Source of the DNA: Cycas panzhihuaensis | Taxonomy: Eukaryota > Cycadophyta | Direction of reading: 5' to 3' | Assembly (NCBI GenBank): GCA_023213395.1 | Contig: CM041465.1 | Location: 16,182,001-16,246,000 of the forward strand | DNA length: 64,000 nt | Part shown: in pieces, positions 23,658 to 37,201 of the stretch | Layout: the number at the start of each line of letters is the position of its first letter | Numbering within the stretch: position 1 is the stretch's first letter | Notes under the pieces: generated by a model | Databases searched by the model: none | Seen by the model: only the letters and a program-made list of their open reading frames with translations | What the model was told of the DNA's origin: nothing | Program-made: the position numbers and the translations under genes

Positions 23658-25115
23658 CATAAGTACACCAAACAAATCAAACAAAGCACAACAACTAGAT
23701 ATCTAGTGATCAAAAGACGATAGGAAAGGGTAGCATCTCACCTACTAGGACAGTCGGCTCCCTGACTCGGGCGATCACCTCCTCCTTGGGTCCTCCCCCT
23801 ATTACTGGTACCTCCTCCTCCTTCGGTACCACCTCTCTGACTGCTTAGCCTGCTAGGGCACCTTTTCCCTCCTCTACTAGTGCTACTATTGCTTGGACTC
23901 TCCCTACTATCCTTAGCTTTTGAACTAGTGTCCGGGAAGCTCCACCTCTCCCTACAGTCCCTGAAGGACCTACCTCTCCTCCCGTAGTTCTTGATGGTCC
24001 TGCCTCTTCTCTTGCAGTCCTTGATGGACCTGCCTTACCATCTCCTGATCCTTATGGGCTGGCCCCATCACCCCTGTCATCTCCATCATTATCATCTCCC
24101 TCGCCAAGGGCACCTCCTACTACTCCTACCTCGTCATCACTATCCCACCTCACCCCTCTATATAGATCTAATGTATAGTCTTTTATGGTGAGGAGGTCTA
24201 GTGATGTAGCCTCCACTAAATGCCTAACATATGCCTGGTCCTCAGTTCCCCTTAACCGAGTCTACCACCTGTGGACCATGGAACCTATGTTGAAATTGGA
24301 TATGGTCCTCCTAGTGGTGCCACTGCTCCAAAATGATCAAAGAACCAACACCGCAGCAACGTGTTATAGGATAGTCCTCGTCTCCCAGCTATCCTAATGG
24401 CATATAACCGAGTGACCAAGTTTGCTACTATCAACGTGGCCCAGTCTAACCTCTCCCCGGCCTCACATCTCCTCACCATGTCCATCCACCTACCAAGTAT
24501 ATCCCTCTAATTTTATTTCTGGGATATTCAGAACATAATACAGAGTGTAATCAATTTCCTCACATGAGGAATCCTAGACATGATCATACTTCGTACAGGT
24601 ATGCCTCTCCTCTCCCATTGATCTTGACCTATGAAATAGGTCATTGCCTCTCTATATTCAGCGTAATTGCTAGGTAATACACCTAGCGACATTGGTGCTC
24701 CTACTGCCGGTACTCCCAGGATCCTCCTAATATCTCCTAGTATGACAGTGACATCTCCCACTTGGGGGAGATGGAATACGTGCCTCCATTGATCCCAATA
24801 CAAGACTATGTCCACTAGGAGATGCTAATTGGATGCACACTATAGTATCTGGATGGCCTTCAATAGGCCACACCTCCCTAGCACTTGCTGGTCTCCTTAA
24901 GACATCATCTCGATAAAGCTAAGCATAGATACTCCTATATTCTCGCGGTTGTCCACTGCGATAACCACCTATAAAACACCCAAGAAACTAGTCAAAATCC
25001 ATCTAAACCTACTTGTTTGTCTTCAAGACTACCCCTCATTCCTCTTTGATTGAGGTTTGGCTCTCCTTTGGACTATCGTTTATGTTTTTGAGCTTATCTT
25101 CCTTTGCACCACACT

Positions 25116-25210
25116 AAACTCCATGGTACCATAGAGTTCAGCATGGGGCCTACTAAGATTTCAGTATGATCTCAGTGGCCCCATGGCAAAGATCACGGTA
25201 CCATGATCTT
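25116..25210. repeat. Pair of GGTACC-centred palindromes in the antisense-gene intron
   Basis: At 25116-25138 AAACTCCATGGTACC is followed by ATAGAGTT. At 25189-25210 AAGATCACGGT is followed by ACCATGATCTT, nearly self-complementary. Both have the GGTACC core seen in the LTR palindromes. Confidence 0.6.
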
Positions 25211-25653
25211 TTCCATGGTGCTGATGTCACCCCCACATACTGGGGGGTTTCTTGCCAAAAAAAAATCAAATTTTTTGTCTAGGCGGGCCATGCTCTGGCC
25301 CACCAGGACCAAGGTTGCCCAATGCCCCTAGTCCTCCCTCTTGCTGGGTCTAATTTAGACTCGACGAGATCACCATTTGCCCATAAGGGGCCCAAACCTA
25401 CGTCAAAAAATACTAAAAAGTAACAAAACTTAAATGATAAGATGGGTTAGGGAATGAGTGATCCACTCACTGGATCTAGCCTCGTTACTGCCATCTCATC
25501 TCTCTAGTCTCGCTGGCTATCTCTGCACCCTGATCTAATAGTCTGATCTCCCTCTATGTGCTTCCAAAGTTGGGCAGCACTCTATTGCATAAGGAGAAGG
25601 GATCTGAATGATTTGTGAGGCCATGAAAATGAATTCCATTTTTGTTGAGTTTT

Positions 25654-25664
25654 CCTTATATAGG
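25654..25664 (-). promoter_or_regulatory. TATA box of the element C antisense gene
   Basis: The minus strand reads CCTATATAAGG. An ATG follows 40 bp from the box start (25624), in the context TTCATTTTCATGG. The element B copy has TATATAAAGG with the ATG at 38 bp and the same TTCATTTTCATGG. Confidence 0.55.
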
Positions 25665-26225
25665 TGGGGCCCCCGACGGGCACCTCTTCTATTTCTCTCA
25701 TCGCGATAGCCCTTGGGACCATTTCTCTTCCTTGATCACCTTCACCTTCTAGGTCTATCTCCCTTTCACCTCCATGGCCTTCTTTTTTCCTAACCCTCTG
25801 GGTGGATTTATGGCACCCCCCTCCTTGGCCTTGTGAGGCTCCGTTTGTCTCATTTTACGTGCCACCTCCATATATACTCGAGTTTATACTCCTTTGGCTT
25901 ATTTTTCCATCTTGAACATATTTTTGCTACCCGTTCGTGCCTCTAGGGATCCCAAAGGAAGTGTCCCCTCTATTTGGGACCACGTTTCACTTCCCTAAGC
26001 GACCTCTGACACCCCTAGAGGGGATGTTTTTGCCACCAATTCTTTCCCATCTACCGGATAATCCTCTTCATCCTTAGGTAGCGTCATCACTGGATCTTCC
26101 TTCCCTTCGTAGCCTCTATTGATAGCCACTTGAGTCCTTTATGATGGTTTCACATTGTTGAGTCCTCTTCACTCACTAGTCCCTTTGGCATTTTTATCTC
26201 TACTAAGACCTCCATTTCTTTTATC

Positions 26226-26660
26226 ATGGCGTTACTCATTTTCACCGATGGTGGAAGTCGTGGCAACCCTGACCCTTCTACTACCGCATGGATTCTTTAT
26301 GACCCTTTTAGACATGACTTTATACATTCTAGGATTTTCCTCCCCAAGGCCACCAATAACGAAGCTGAGTACATAGTTGTTATTGAGACACTTACCGATG
26401 TACTCTACTTCCACCATGGACCCATCGTCCTCCTTTGTGACTCCTAAATTATGGTGTCCCATCTCACCCAGGTTTACTAGGTGTGGTGCCCATACTTGAG
26501 AGCTCTCACCTCAACCGCCAGGTCTTTGTTGGCTTATTTTCCATCTATTGACATCAGACACATTCCTCGGCCTCTCAACACTGAGGTAGACAACTTGGTT
26601 TGTCTCATCCTTGAGCGTCGCCTTCCCCTCCTTAGTGACCCACCTTGAGAGACTTGTCTG
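26226..26660 (+). pseudogene. Additional archaeal-type RNase H of element C
   Basis: The frame begins MALLIFTDGGSRGNPDPS and carries NNEAEYIVVIETL, VLLCDS and HIPRPLNTEVDNLV. These are the four acidic positions of an RNase H1-type active site: Asp of TDGG, Glu of AEY, Asp of CDS, and Asp of EVDNL. Stops follow CDS and occur once more. The domain stands alone before the 3' LTR, far from the main pol, and is distinct from the RNase H attached to RT. Dual RNase H is known in the Tat lineage. Confidence 0.8.
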
Positions 26661-27130
26661 GTCACCCATGCACCCAAGTCTCGAGTCATCTTACACTTCA
26701 CATCGTGATCCATTTGCACCTTTGAAAGTTGGCTGCTAATGAGGTTAAACTATGGTGACCACCAGGTTTATTTTCTTCACTCTACTCTTAGCATCATAGC
26801 ACATAATTCTTGTTATTCTTGATTTTTGCCTATACATAGCTCCTTATTCGTGACATCTGTCTGGTCTTATGCATGGTCCTCACCACCCTTTCATTTTACT
26901 CTTATGATAGGGACATCCCCCTCATCCGCTATCATTGCTTGTTGTCTATGCAATGACATATAGGCAGCCCCTATGTTGTCTTGCCCTTGCCTCTCGTGAC
27001 TCACGCTCCCCCACATTATTCTGCCGCCTTGGCTTACACCATTGTTATGACTATTTGTATATATATATGATAGTAACATTATGTTGCTAGCATTCACCAT
27101 TGTATTATGCCTCTGAGTTGTGAGGCTCTC
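26661..27130. other. Spacer between extra RNase H and 3' LTR in element C
   Basis: Nothing coding can be supported. It contains a short TATATATATATGA run near 27058-27070 and leads into the polypurine tract. Confidence 0.5.
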
Positions 27131-27145
27131 CTACTAAGGGGGTAG
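27131..27145 (+). other. Element C polypurine tract
   Basis: CTACTAAGGGGGTAG lies immediately before the 3' LTR start TGTTTCTC. Element B has the matching tract on its own strand at 32058-32044. Confidence 0.85.
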
Positions 27146-30100
27146 TGTTTCTCGGCTACTGGGAATGGGTTCTTGGTAAGTCAACTCAAGTAAGTACAGG
27201 TATGTTTCTAGCCTTTACCTTTGTTACTTTTATATAAAGGTAAACAGAAGAATCATTTTACTGCATGGCTGACTAACACATTCGAGTGATCACCTTGCAT
27301 CTGTTGCTTGATCATATTGTTTGATACTCTTTCAGTCTATGACGATTAGTGGGACATACATCCCCATGGTATTCCACAACCCTCCTATGCACCTCCATGT
27401 TGTCCTAAGCATCACTCAGCCTGTGTGATTTGTCATACCCCTTGTCACATTGCAACACTTAGCACCCCACTAAGTGTGATTGATACATCTTTATTCTAGT
27501 TATCAGTTTCCTAGGAATCCCACTACTTCAGTACCCCATTCAGCTTAGGCCATCCTCTTCATATGACTGTCTCCATCCACCTGAACAGAGGGCCATCCCC
27601 TCCTAGGCCTGGGGTACCCTCTTTAGGGCTCCTAGGCATCCATTTTTTTGTCATATTTTTGTCTCTATCATTGCACCATGGCAAATGTCACAGTATCACG
27701 GTAAACTTCGTGGTCCTGCGAAGTTTGTTGTGGGGTGACTATCACTTAACATTTTTAAAAATCTATCATGGTAATTTTTGTTTTTTTTTTAAATTGCCAT
27801 GTGGCTTCGACACCCCTTGAGTCCTACCCTAACCCTAATCATCCATTCAACCTAGGGTTAGGTATAAATCCCAAAAGAACTTCATTTTCCTCCTCTTCTT
27901 CCACCTACTCTCATCTCTTCTCCTTCTTTCACAAGCAGTTTTCTGTAGGAAAGCCCTACAACACCTGAGTTACCTATGCTCCAACCTGAGATCCACCCTC
28001 TTTAGCTTGGATCAACAGTAGTAGGCTTGCCAACTAGCTCTTTCAAGTAAGGATTCACTCCAAGTTTCACATCCACATCCTTTCAATAAGTTTTAACAAG
28101 TTTGTTTCCAGGTTGCAGCATACTCCTAAGGACTCCCCTGTAAGAACCTTAGATTTAATATTTCCTACCATTTTTAGGGGCAGACCTACCTCCAATCTAG
28201 CCTAGTAGGTATTATCTAATATTTGTTCTATTTCTTTCCTTTAAACTTTCTTATAAGAGATTAGATCATTAGGAATATCTTTCCTTTTTCCATTTTCCTA
28301 GTGCATACAAGAGGTAGTCCCTCCATTCTTTTGTTTCTACCTGTATCACCTTCCTACCCTCTCCTAGTTTCTCTAAGGAGGCTGTAGGGAGAGGACCTCA
28401 AAGAGTGAGAAAAATAAGCCAAGGAAGGATCCGTACCTAACTAGGCCTTCTCCTTAATGGCAAGCCCCTTCTCCTCTTTCCTCTCTTCCACTTATGCCTT
28501 TCTTGAGCTACCGGGGAGTCTCTGGGAATAGGTTAGCACTGGATATTAGCATTTATGGTCCCTTACTACACTATTTCTAGGCCTGGTTGCCTCTCTTGGG
28601 TAGTTTTTCTAGCCCCAAATAGTGTCTCTTATCCACCTTGGGTCTTGTCTTGATTAACATTGCAATTTGCTACACATAGCAACACTTGCAACATAGATGA
28701 CAATTGTAAACCTCTTGTTGTTTGTCTCTCTTGTTCTTTGTTGCCATTAGGCTATCCCAACCTACTATTCTCTATGCCTAGAGGTAGCATGGAGGTGCAC
28801 TTGTTAGAGGGTTAGCCATTTTAGGGCTAACAGTCTGCATCCCTTACCTTGTGTTGTTGGCTTAGAGGAGATTTGGAGTTGTTCTTTTGTTGGAAGTTTA
28901 CTTGACTTGAAGTGTTTTAACTTACAATATTTTTTTAGCATTTTATAGCTATATGTATACATATATTTGCTTGGCACTCTAGCAGCCCCTTAGAAAGGGT
29001 AGAAAACCTTTATGATTGTAGGTTTATTACACTATTCGCGGAGAAGGATTAACCATTACAATTTGGGTACGTTCTTTGCTTTCCTTTTCCTTGGTTATTT
29101 TTCAACTCTTGGCATAGTTCCTTTTTCTTTGCTTTTCTTACTTTCTTCCTTTTGCTTCGGGGAAGGTAAAGAAGCCCCTACAGCCCCCGTGTGTTGGGAG
29201 AAGGAAAAGAAGAAGTAGTTTTGGCACAAGATAGAAACTTATTTTTGGCTACATCAATTCTCCAGGTATGATGCCTCCCCCTTGTAGACCTTTCCTCTAC
29301 TTCACTCTCAAGTTTATACGTTTGCATGGAAAGAACATAAAGGGAAAAGATAAAAGGGAACCAACTTGTACCATTTATTTACACATTAGTTTGCACTTTA
29401 GGAAAGAGCATTCGATAGGAGATATCCCCTTTCCTCTTTCCATTTAATTACATACAACCCCCTAGGGTTTGCATCATTTCCATGCATTTTATGTGATAGA
29501 TTAGTTTGTCTATTTTTCTTCCCCTTTCCCTTGCTTAAAGTGAAAAAGAGAGTACAGATTCATATTAGAGAGAAAACGAGAGAAAGTATATGTATTGTCT
29601 TTTATACATATACACTTCATTTACCTCTTATTTACATACATAAATGATTAGTCATCATTTCATTATTTCACATAAGAGGTAGACTCCCTCATACATAGGG
29701 TGGTGGGAACTTCTTCTGCCACTATTCTTTGTTGTTCTAATGCTCCCCTTAGGTGGGTTAGTTTGAGGAGGACTCATCCCTTAAGACCTCCTCCTTTAAT
29801 CCCATCATACCTATACCAACTTAATAACCTTATCACTCCCTCCTTTGAGTTGGTTTCATGTAAAAGGTGGTTGCCTAACACCACCCTTACGAACGGGTAC
29901 CTCCTGCCACTCACCTATATACATCATATCCATATTCCTTCATCTTCCACGAGGATCTACTTCCTTGTTAGGTCTTACCCTTCCCTTCTAGCCATCCAAG
30001 GGTGGGAAGACCCTTATTTTGAGGTTACTCAGGAAACCAAGGATATCCCTCACTTGCGCTATCCTAAAAAATCCAAAGCTAAGTTACTTAGAGGAAGTTG

Positions 30101-30257
30101 TGCGCTACTCGTGGGTCCCAAACCTGCATTCTGATGCATGGACATCCTGTGTAGGTGCTTCCTTTCACTTGTTGGATTGACCCCTTCACTCCAAAGCCTT
30201 TCATTAATAGTCCTAATCCTAACCAAGTGTAGTTACCATCTCATAGATGCGATTTCA
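27146..30257 (+). repeat. Element C 3' LTR
   Basis: A 3112-bp copy of 7655-10768, followed by TSD TTACT. It contains a 144-codon + strand frame at 29700-30134 that is longer than the matching frame in the 5' LTR, and the palindrome at 27703-27726. Confidence 0.9.
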
Positions 30258-30262
30258 TTACT

Positions 30263-32043
30263 AAAGGATACGAATGTGATCTTATACAAATGCCTTTTAA
30301 ATAAACATGATATGTGATCCAAACTTTACTTAATATGCATGTAAGATACTCCAACAACTATGGGAAAAAAGGGGGGGTAGAAAGGGAGAGAAAGCTAGCC
30401 TTGGAATGTTTAACCCTTCGAATAAGATACCTCCACATATCTAAGCACTCTAACCAATGGATTAAGTAAGAAGTTAAGGTTTTCAAGTAGTAGAAAAGGC
30501 AACAGGGTTTGTGAATGGTAAAAGTTGTAAAAAGTACAAAAGTTACAAAAGTTACAATATGTAACTTTTGCAAGATTTACAAAGTGAAGCTAGAACTTTG
30601 TAAACCACAAGGACTTACAGTAAAAAAATATATTTTAATAGTGCATGAATGCTGGTTGCAAGAATTGCAAGTAGCTACAAACACTACAACTGACCGAATT
30701 CCTTCCCTCAGGGGTTTTTGGGTGTGCAAGAGAGGTATAAGGATAGAAACGTTGTAAGGGGTAGGGGGTTGCCCTAGCCTCAAACTCCTTTCTCCCTTTG
30801 TTATACCCTTTTCTATCAACCTTCTTGATAGGAACCCAGGAGAAACCTCAAGGTGTGAGAAAAACAAGCTGAGAAGAGGACGGGTTTGGCTTTTAAAAGA
30901 AAGGTGTGTGAAAGGGTTTTACAAAGAAAACTAGGCAAACATGCAAGAAACCTCTATTGCCAAAGGAAAGAGATAATATGTAGGTCTAGAAAACCCTACT
31001 AAAACTTGTTTGAAATAGTTTTACCTCATGATGTGGTTGGGTAAGAGGATTTCCCTTATGGAATAGGTGAGAAATCCCTATAACGGTGCAAGAAAGGACT
31101 GTAACCTGCAAACAAACTTGATACCAATGACTTGATAGAGCACTTGAGAGGAGGACCTATGCAAAACCCGTTGTTGCAGAGCTATGACTTAGGGTATTTA
31201 TCTTAAGGAAAGAAGGGGCAAGAGTAAAGAGCAGGTGGTAGTTGAAAAGAGCCTTTTTTCCCTTAAAAATTTTTCTAAGAGAGAAGAAGAAGAAGGCAAA
31301 TGAGCTAAAATTTAGATTTTTAAACCCATCCCTAACCTACTAGGCAATTAGGGATCACACTAGGCAAGAAACAACCCAGCACCATATTTCAGTTTCATAA
31401 TTAATGTGAAGCTAGCTATGTCCAGGCTAAAAACTAAGAGTGGATTGCATTGTGGCAAACTTTATAGTACCGTAGAGTTTGCCTTAGTACTGCGAATAAT
31501 GCCACTATGCACTCAAAACAAGGTGGAAAGCAAAAAGGGGAGCCTAGAAGGCTCTAAAAAGGGGGGGTCCTAGACCCTAAAAGGGAAAAATAATGAGTTG
31601 CCAAGGTGTCTAGGGGATTTGAAGAGCTAGTAGGGCCATGATAAGTGAAAAGAAGATGGCAACTAGGTCCCAATGAGGAATAAGTGGCAAGTGAGGATGG
31701 TGATCGAGCCTGAATAGGTCATTAGGGATCACATCACACTAAAAAGGTGGTAAAGAATAGGCTGTGGGGGTCAAGAGTGCTTAAGGACGATGTGGAGGCA
31801 TGGTGGAGGGTCATGAAGTGCCATGGGATGCTTTTCTCGAGTTGTCATAGGTTAAAGTATTAGATGTAAACATGAGTAGGCAGACAAGCTAGGCATAACA
31901 ATCATATAATCAATCAACAACATGCAAAATGTATCTAATGATAATTCAATAACATTCCAAAGTCGATGAAAAGCAAGGATAGAAATGTACCTATACTTAC
32001 CTGAGAAGTGTCATACATGTCTATTCCTAGTAGCTGAGAAACA
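30263..32043 (-). repeat. Element B 3' LTR, second segment
   Basis: Aligns with 53318-55129. On the element's own strand it starts TGTTTCTCAGCTACTAGG at 32043. The sequence joins smoothly to 7654 if element C and one TTACT copy are removed. It carries a palindrome at 31457-31480. Confidence 0.9.
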
Positions 32044-32058
32044 TTGCCCCCTTGGTAG
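32044..32058 (-). other. Element B polypurine tract
   Basis: The minus strand reads CTACCAAGGGGGCAA immediately before the LTR start. It matches the tract of element C in position and sequence. Confidence 0.82.
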
Positions 32059-32535
32059 TAGAGCCTCATTACTCAAAAGCATAACAAAGCATAACACGAT
32101 GGAAAATGGTATCAATACAAAGGTTAGTATCACACATCAAAATACAATGGTGTCATCATCCAAGGGGGTGGTGAGTGTCATGGAAGAATGCATGGACATG
32201 GAGGAAAGAGGGGTGGCATAAGGGTTGCCTATACATTGCCCTAGAATCTAATGAAAGAGAGGGTGGATAAGGGGTATGCCCCCATCACACCTATGCAAGG
32301 TCAGTGATGTTGACGATCACGAGCATGATCAATAAGAAAACATAAATAAGAAGTATGTACATATAGAGATTAGAATGCAAGGACCTTATACCATAGGTCA
32401 TACAAAGGTCAAGGTGAAGAAACAAACCTAGTGGTCACCATAGTTTAATCTCATTAGTGGCCAGTTTCAGAGGTGCAAGCGAATCACAAAAATGAAGGAT
32501 AGAATGATCTTAAAACCTGGGTGATTAGGCAACCC
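32059..32535. other. Spacer between extra RNase H and 3' LTR in element B
   Basis: No coding signal was seen. The interval is homologous to 26661-27130 (inverted), with poorer conservation. Confidence 0.45.
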
Positions 32536-32969
32536 TGCTAGGCTATCTAGGGAGGATCGTCAAGAAGGGGGAGATGATGCTCGAGGATGTGATAGACAAG
32601 GCCATTTGTCTCAGTGTTTAGGTCTTGGGGAATATGCTGGATGTCCATGGAGGAGAAATGAGATAAGAGAGATTTGGCAGTCAAAGTGAGGACTCTCAAA
32701 TATAGGCAATGTACCTAGTAAATCTGGGCAAGCTATGACACGATGATCTGAGAGTCATAAAGGAGGATGATGGGACCATGGTGGAAATGAAGTGCTTTGG
32801 TAAGGGCCTCAATAACAACTATGTATTCAACTTTGTTATTCATGGCCTTAAGGAGAAAGACTCCAAAATGCATATAGTCATATCCAGAGGGGCCACAAAG
32901 GATCCACGCAGTGGCAAAAGGTCTTGGATTACCACAACTTCCTCTATCGGTGAAGATAAGTAGTACCAT
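32536..32969 (-). pseudogene. Additional archaeal-type RNase H of element B
   Basis: The frame begins MVLLIFTDRGSCGNPRP and includes NNKVEYIVVIEAL, ILLYDSQIIVS and HIPQDLNTETNGLV. Compared with element C, the first catalytic Asp, the Glu and the second Asp remain, but the last acidic residue is Asn (TETNGL). A stop interrupts it after QIIVS. It lies just before the 3' LTR, beyond the antisense gene. Confidence 0.78.
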
Positions 32970-33535
32970 GGTGAAAAAATAAGGTCTCTACTGAATGGCA
33001 AGAGCAATAATGACAATAAGGTTTAAAAGTAAAGAAAGGGAGAAGAGATAGTGATGGGGCTATAATAACTCAGAATGCTATGAATATGGGTCATAAAAAG
33101 AAAGGAGAGTCCTGAGAAGAGGCTACCCAAGTTCAAGGAAACCAACTTGATGAAGAGGTGGGGCGATGATAGTGAAAAAGCCCTTTTAAAGTACTCAAAG
33201 GTCCCTAAAAGGGCCAAAGGAGGTCTGGAAAGGGGAAGTCACTTCCTTTGGGGATCTCAAAGGCTCAAATAGGTAGCAAAAATAGATCTAGAATGTTGAA
33301 ATGGGTCAAAGGAGTATAAACATAGGTACGTTTTGGAGTGGCACAAAAGATGAAGCAAAAGGGATCTACAGGAGACTGAATGGGTTATCATAAATGCACC
33401 AAAAGAGCTGAAAATGGAGGTTGTAGAAGAAAAATAGGGGATGGATCCTGAAGACAAAGTTGATGAGGCCGAGGAGATGGTCTTAAAAGCTATCACGACA
33501 AAGGAAAAGGAAGAAGTACCCCTAGGGCCTCTATG
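32970..33535. other. Spacer upstream of the antisense gene in element B
   Basis: Homologous to 25665-26225 (inverted). No supported gene. Minus-strand frames of 64 and 101 codons lack motifs. It probably holds upstream control sequence for the antisense promoter. Confidence 0.4.
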
Positions 33536-33545
33536 TATATAAAGG
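33536..33545 (+). promoter_or_regulatory. TATA box of the element B antisense gene
   Basis: TATATAAAGG on the + strand, opposite to element B. ATG follows at 33574 after TTCATTTTC. Position and spacing match the element C copy within two bases. Confidence 0.55.
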
Positions 33546-33573
33546 AAAGAGGGTGAAAGCAAAATTCATTTTC

Positions 33574-35375
33574 ATGGGCCCCACAATTGATCTAGAGCCT
33601 GTCCTTCTATGCAACAAAGCCCTGCCAAATTTTGGGAGCACTTTACGAGAGATCCAACCATTAGATTGAGATGTGGAGAAAACCCACATGATTAGGATGA
33701 TGAGATGGTAATAGTAAGGCCTGATCTAGTAAGTGGATCATTCCTTATCCTCTTCATTTTGTCACTTTTATTTGATGACTTTTTAAGTTTTTGTAGAATA
33801 GTTTGGACCCCTTAAGTATAATTTGGGATACTCTTGATATCGAATGAGGCCCAGAGAGGGGGAGGACTAGGGCATTAGGTGGCCTTAGTCCCAATGGGCC
33901 ATGCCTTGTCCTACTCAGGATTTTTTTTTTTGAGCTTTTAGGGCATTCCCTACCCCTTTTAGGGGGGTAATAAACGCCCTATAACAAAGATCATGGTGCC
34001 ACAAAAATTTTCGTAGGGCCACTAGAAAATCTTGGCAGGGCCCAGGCCAAAGTTTATAGTACTGCAAAGTTTTGTGCAAGGTGGTGATAATAGAAGAAAG
34101 GAGAAATGAGGCCCGAAGGATGGCTTAGCTCACTCTAGTGGAGCATAAGGCATTCTAGAGGTGATAAGACATACTGTGAGAGGTATTTGGACTGACATTT
34201 AGATGGTTTATAGGTAGTTATCATGGTGGATAACTATGATAACATCAGGGTGGAAATGCTAAGTTTTATTGAGATGATGTCATGGTGAGACTGGACAACT
34301 CTTAGACACTGTGGGCTCCTGAAGGTCATCAAGGTATCCCAATATGCATCAAACCAGCACCTCTTGGTAGACATAGTCTCTAATTGGGATCAACAGAGGC
34401 ACGTTTTCCATCTTCACCAAGTGGGGGATATTACTATAACACTAAGAGACATTAGGAGGATTCTAGAGGTACTAATATGAGGAGCACTAATATCACTGAG
34501 TACGTTGCCTAGCACAGATGTTGTACACATGGAGGTAGCCATATACTTTAAAGGATAGGGTAGGTGGGATCGACGAGAGGTATTGGTCCAGGTGATGGTG
34601 ATGTCTAGAGTTCCTTGAGTGAGGAAGCTTGTTACATTAGCTATTCTGTTCTATATTTCCCAAAAATAGAACTACATGGATATACTGAGCAAATGGATGA
34701 CCCAATTCAGGAGGTGTGAGAGTAGGGAGAGCCTGGATTAGGCTTCCTTGATAGTAACTAACATGGTAGCATAGTTGGATCATATCTGAGTGGCAAGGCG
34801 AGGAGGATTCTCATACTGCACACTATTGTAGTGCTAGTTCTTTGATTATTTCAGAGTGGTAGTGCCATTAGGAGGACCACATCCCATCTCAGTGTAGGCA
34901 CCCATGGTCCACAAATGGTAAACTCAGTTTAGGGGTGTTAAGGACTAGGTTCATGTACAGAGGTCAGTGGAGGCAATGTCACTCAACCTACTCACCCTAG
35001 AAGACTACATGATGGATCCATATAGATGGGGTACACTAGGAGAGTGATGACGCGGCAGGGGAGCTCGGAGATAACCCTAACAAGGGTAGAAGCAATGATG
35101 GGGGTGATGGAGTAGGGCCATCAGGGGTTGTAGAAGGTGAGGCAAGCCCATCAATGCCTACAAGATGAGAAACGCCACCACATATGTCGACAGGCAGAGA
35201 GAGAGAAGAAGGTAGGGCTCTAGTGGTAGCAGTAGCTATGGTGGTAGCAGTAGAGGCAGCAATAGCCATACCTAAGGGAGGGGTAGAGGTAGGAGATTCT
35301 CCAGTAGCTCCTATAGAGGATCTGGTCGTTAGATCCAAGGAGCCAGCCATCCTAGAAGATGAGACACTACCCTAA
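33574..35375 (+). pseudogene. Antisense gene of element B (plant-mobile-domain-like), two exons, decayed
   Basis: Exon 1 carries CNKALPNFGSTLREI. A donor GTAAGT at 33729-33734 and an acceptor TTTATAG ending at 34213 delimit a 485-bp intron. Exon 2 contains WDQQRHVFHLHQVGD and ITITLRDIRRILEV (about 34390-34470), VMVMSRVP.VRKLV, then a low-complexity Gly/Ala/Val/Ser-rich tail. The last part is open at 35184-35375 and ends VVRSKEPAILEDETLP with a stop, matching the C-terminus in C. Stops break the middle. It is transcribed away from the 3' LTR, against gag-pol. Identification as plant-mobile-domain family is by pattern only. Confidence 0.6.
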
Positions 35376-35437
35376 CTCAACGTCTTTTGACCATTAGTTG
35401 CTTAGATAGTTTTCTTTGATTTGATTTGGATACTTTC

Positions 35438-36971
<1,534 letters not shown>

Positions 36972-36976
36972 AGGTT

Positions 36977-37201
36977 TGTTGGAATATTAATGCACATTTA
37001 TTTTATCCCACATGCAAGTGGGTTCCTACTCTCTCTATATTGGCATGTACTATAAATACACAACATAGTGTATCATATTGTAATCATGTTGTAAGGATGT
37101 TTTGTTAATACAATGGAGGTACCTTAAGGGTACCGTTTGATCTTGTGGAGGTGTGTTTTGTTCTGTTTCTAAATATATTATTGCAGGTCTATTTTCCAAC
37201 A
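36977..37201 (+). repeat. Element E 5' LTR
   Basis: A 225-bp LTR with a TATA box (TATAAATA, 37051-37058). The TACAATGGAGGTACCTTAAG block near its middle is identical in all four LTRs of this family. Ends CCAACA. Confidence 0.93.

Larger units (their letters stand above)
23710..25664 (-). pseudogene. Antisense gene of element C (plant-mobile-domain-like), two exons, decayed
   Basis: It runs opposite to gag-pol. A TATA box at 25664-25654 is followed by a short exon with the conserved peptide CNRVLPNFGST.REI, a donor GTGAGT at 25470-25465, an intron of 502 bp ending TTTATAG at 24969, and exon 2. Exon 2 holds YWDQWRHVFHLPQVGD and VTVILGDIRRILGVPAVGAP (frame open at 24815-24528), then GLSYNTLLRCWFFDHFG, a Pro/Ser-rich tail, and a C-terminus REPTVLVGEMLP with stop near 23710. 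The FHL-P-x-GD-xT-x-L-x-D-I-x-x-(I/L)-LGVP pattern resembles the plant mobile domain. Several stops make it non-functional here. Same layout as 33536-35375 in B. Confidence 0.6.
7655..30257 (+). mobile_element. Element C: + strand Tat-like Ty3/gypsy element lacking RT and integrase
   Basis: LTRs 7655-10768 (3114 bp) and 27146-30257 (3112 bp) begin TGTTTC and end TTCCA or TTTCA. Exact TSD TTACT at 7650-7654 and 30258-30262. It lies in the 3' LTR of element B, and the intact site is seen near 53313 in the other B LTR. Without copia D it is about 15.0 kb. Gag and protease relics are followed directly by the post-integrase spacer, so RT, RNase H and integrase were deleted. The antisense gene and the extra RNase H remain. 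About 14 mismatches in the first 157 LTR bases (about 9%). Confidence 0.9.
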
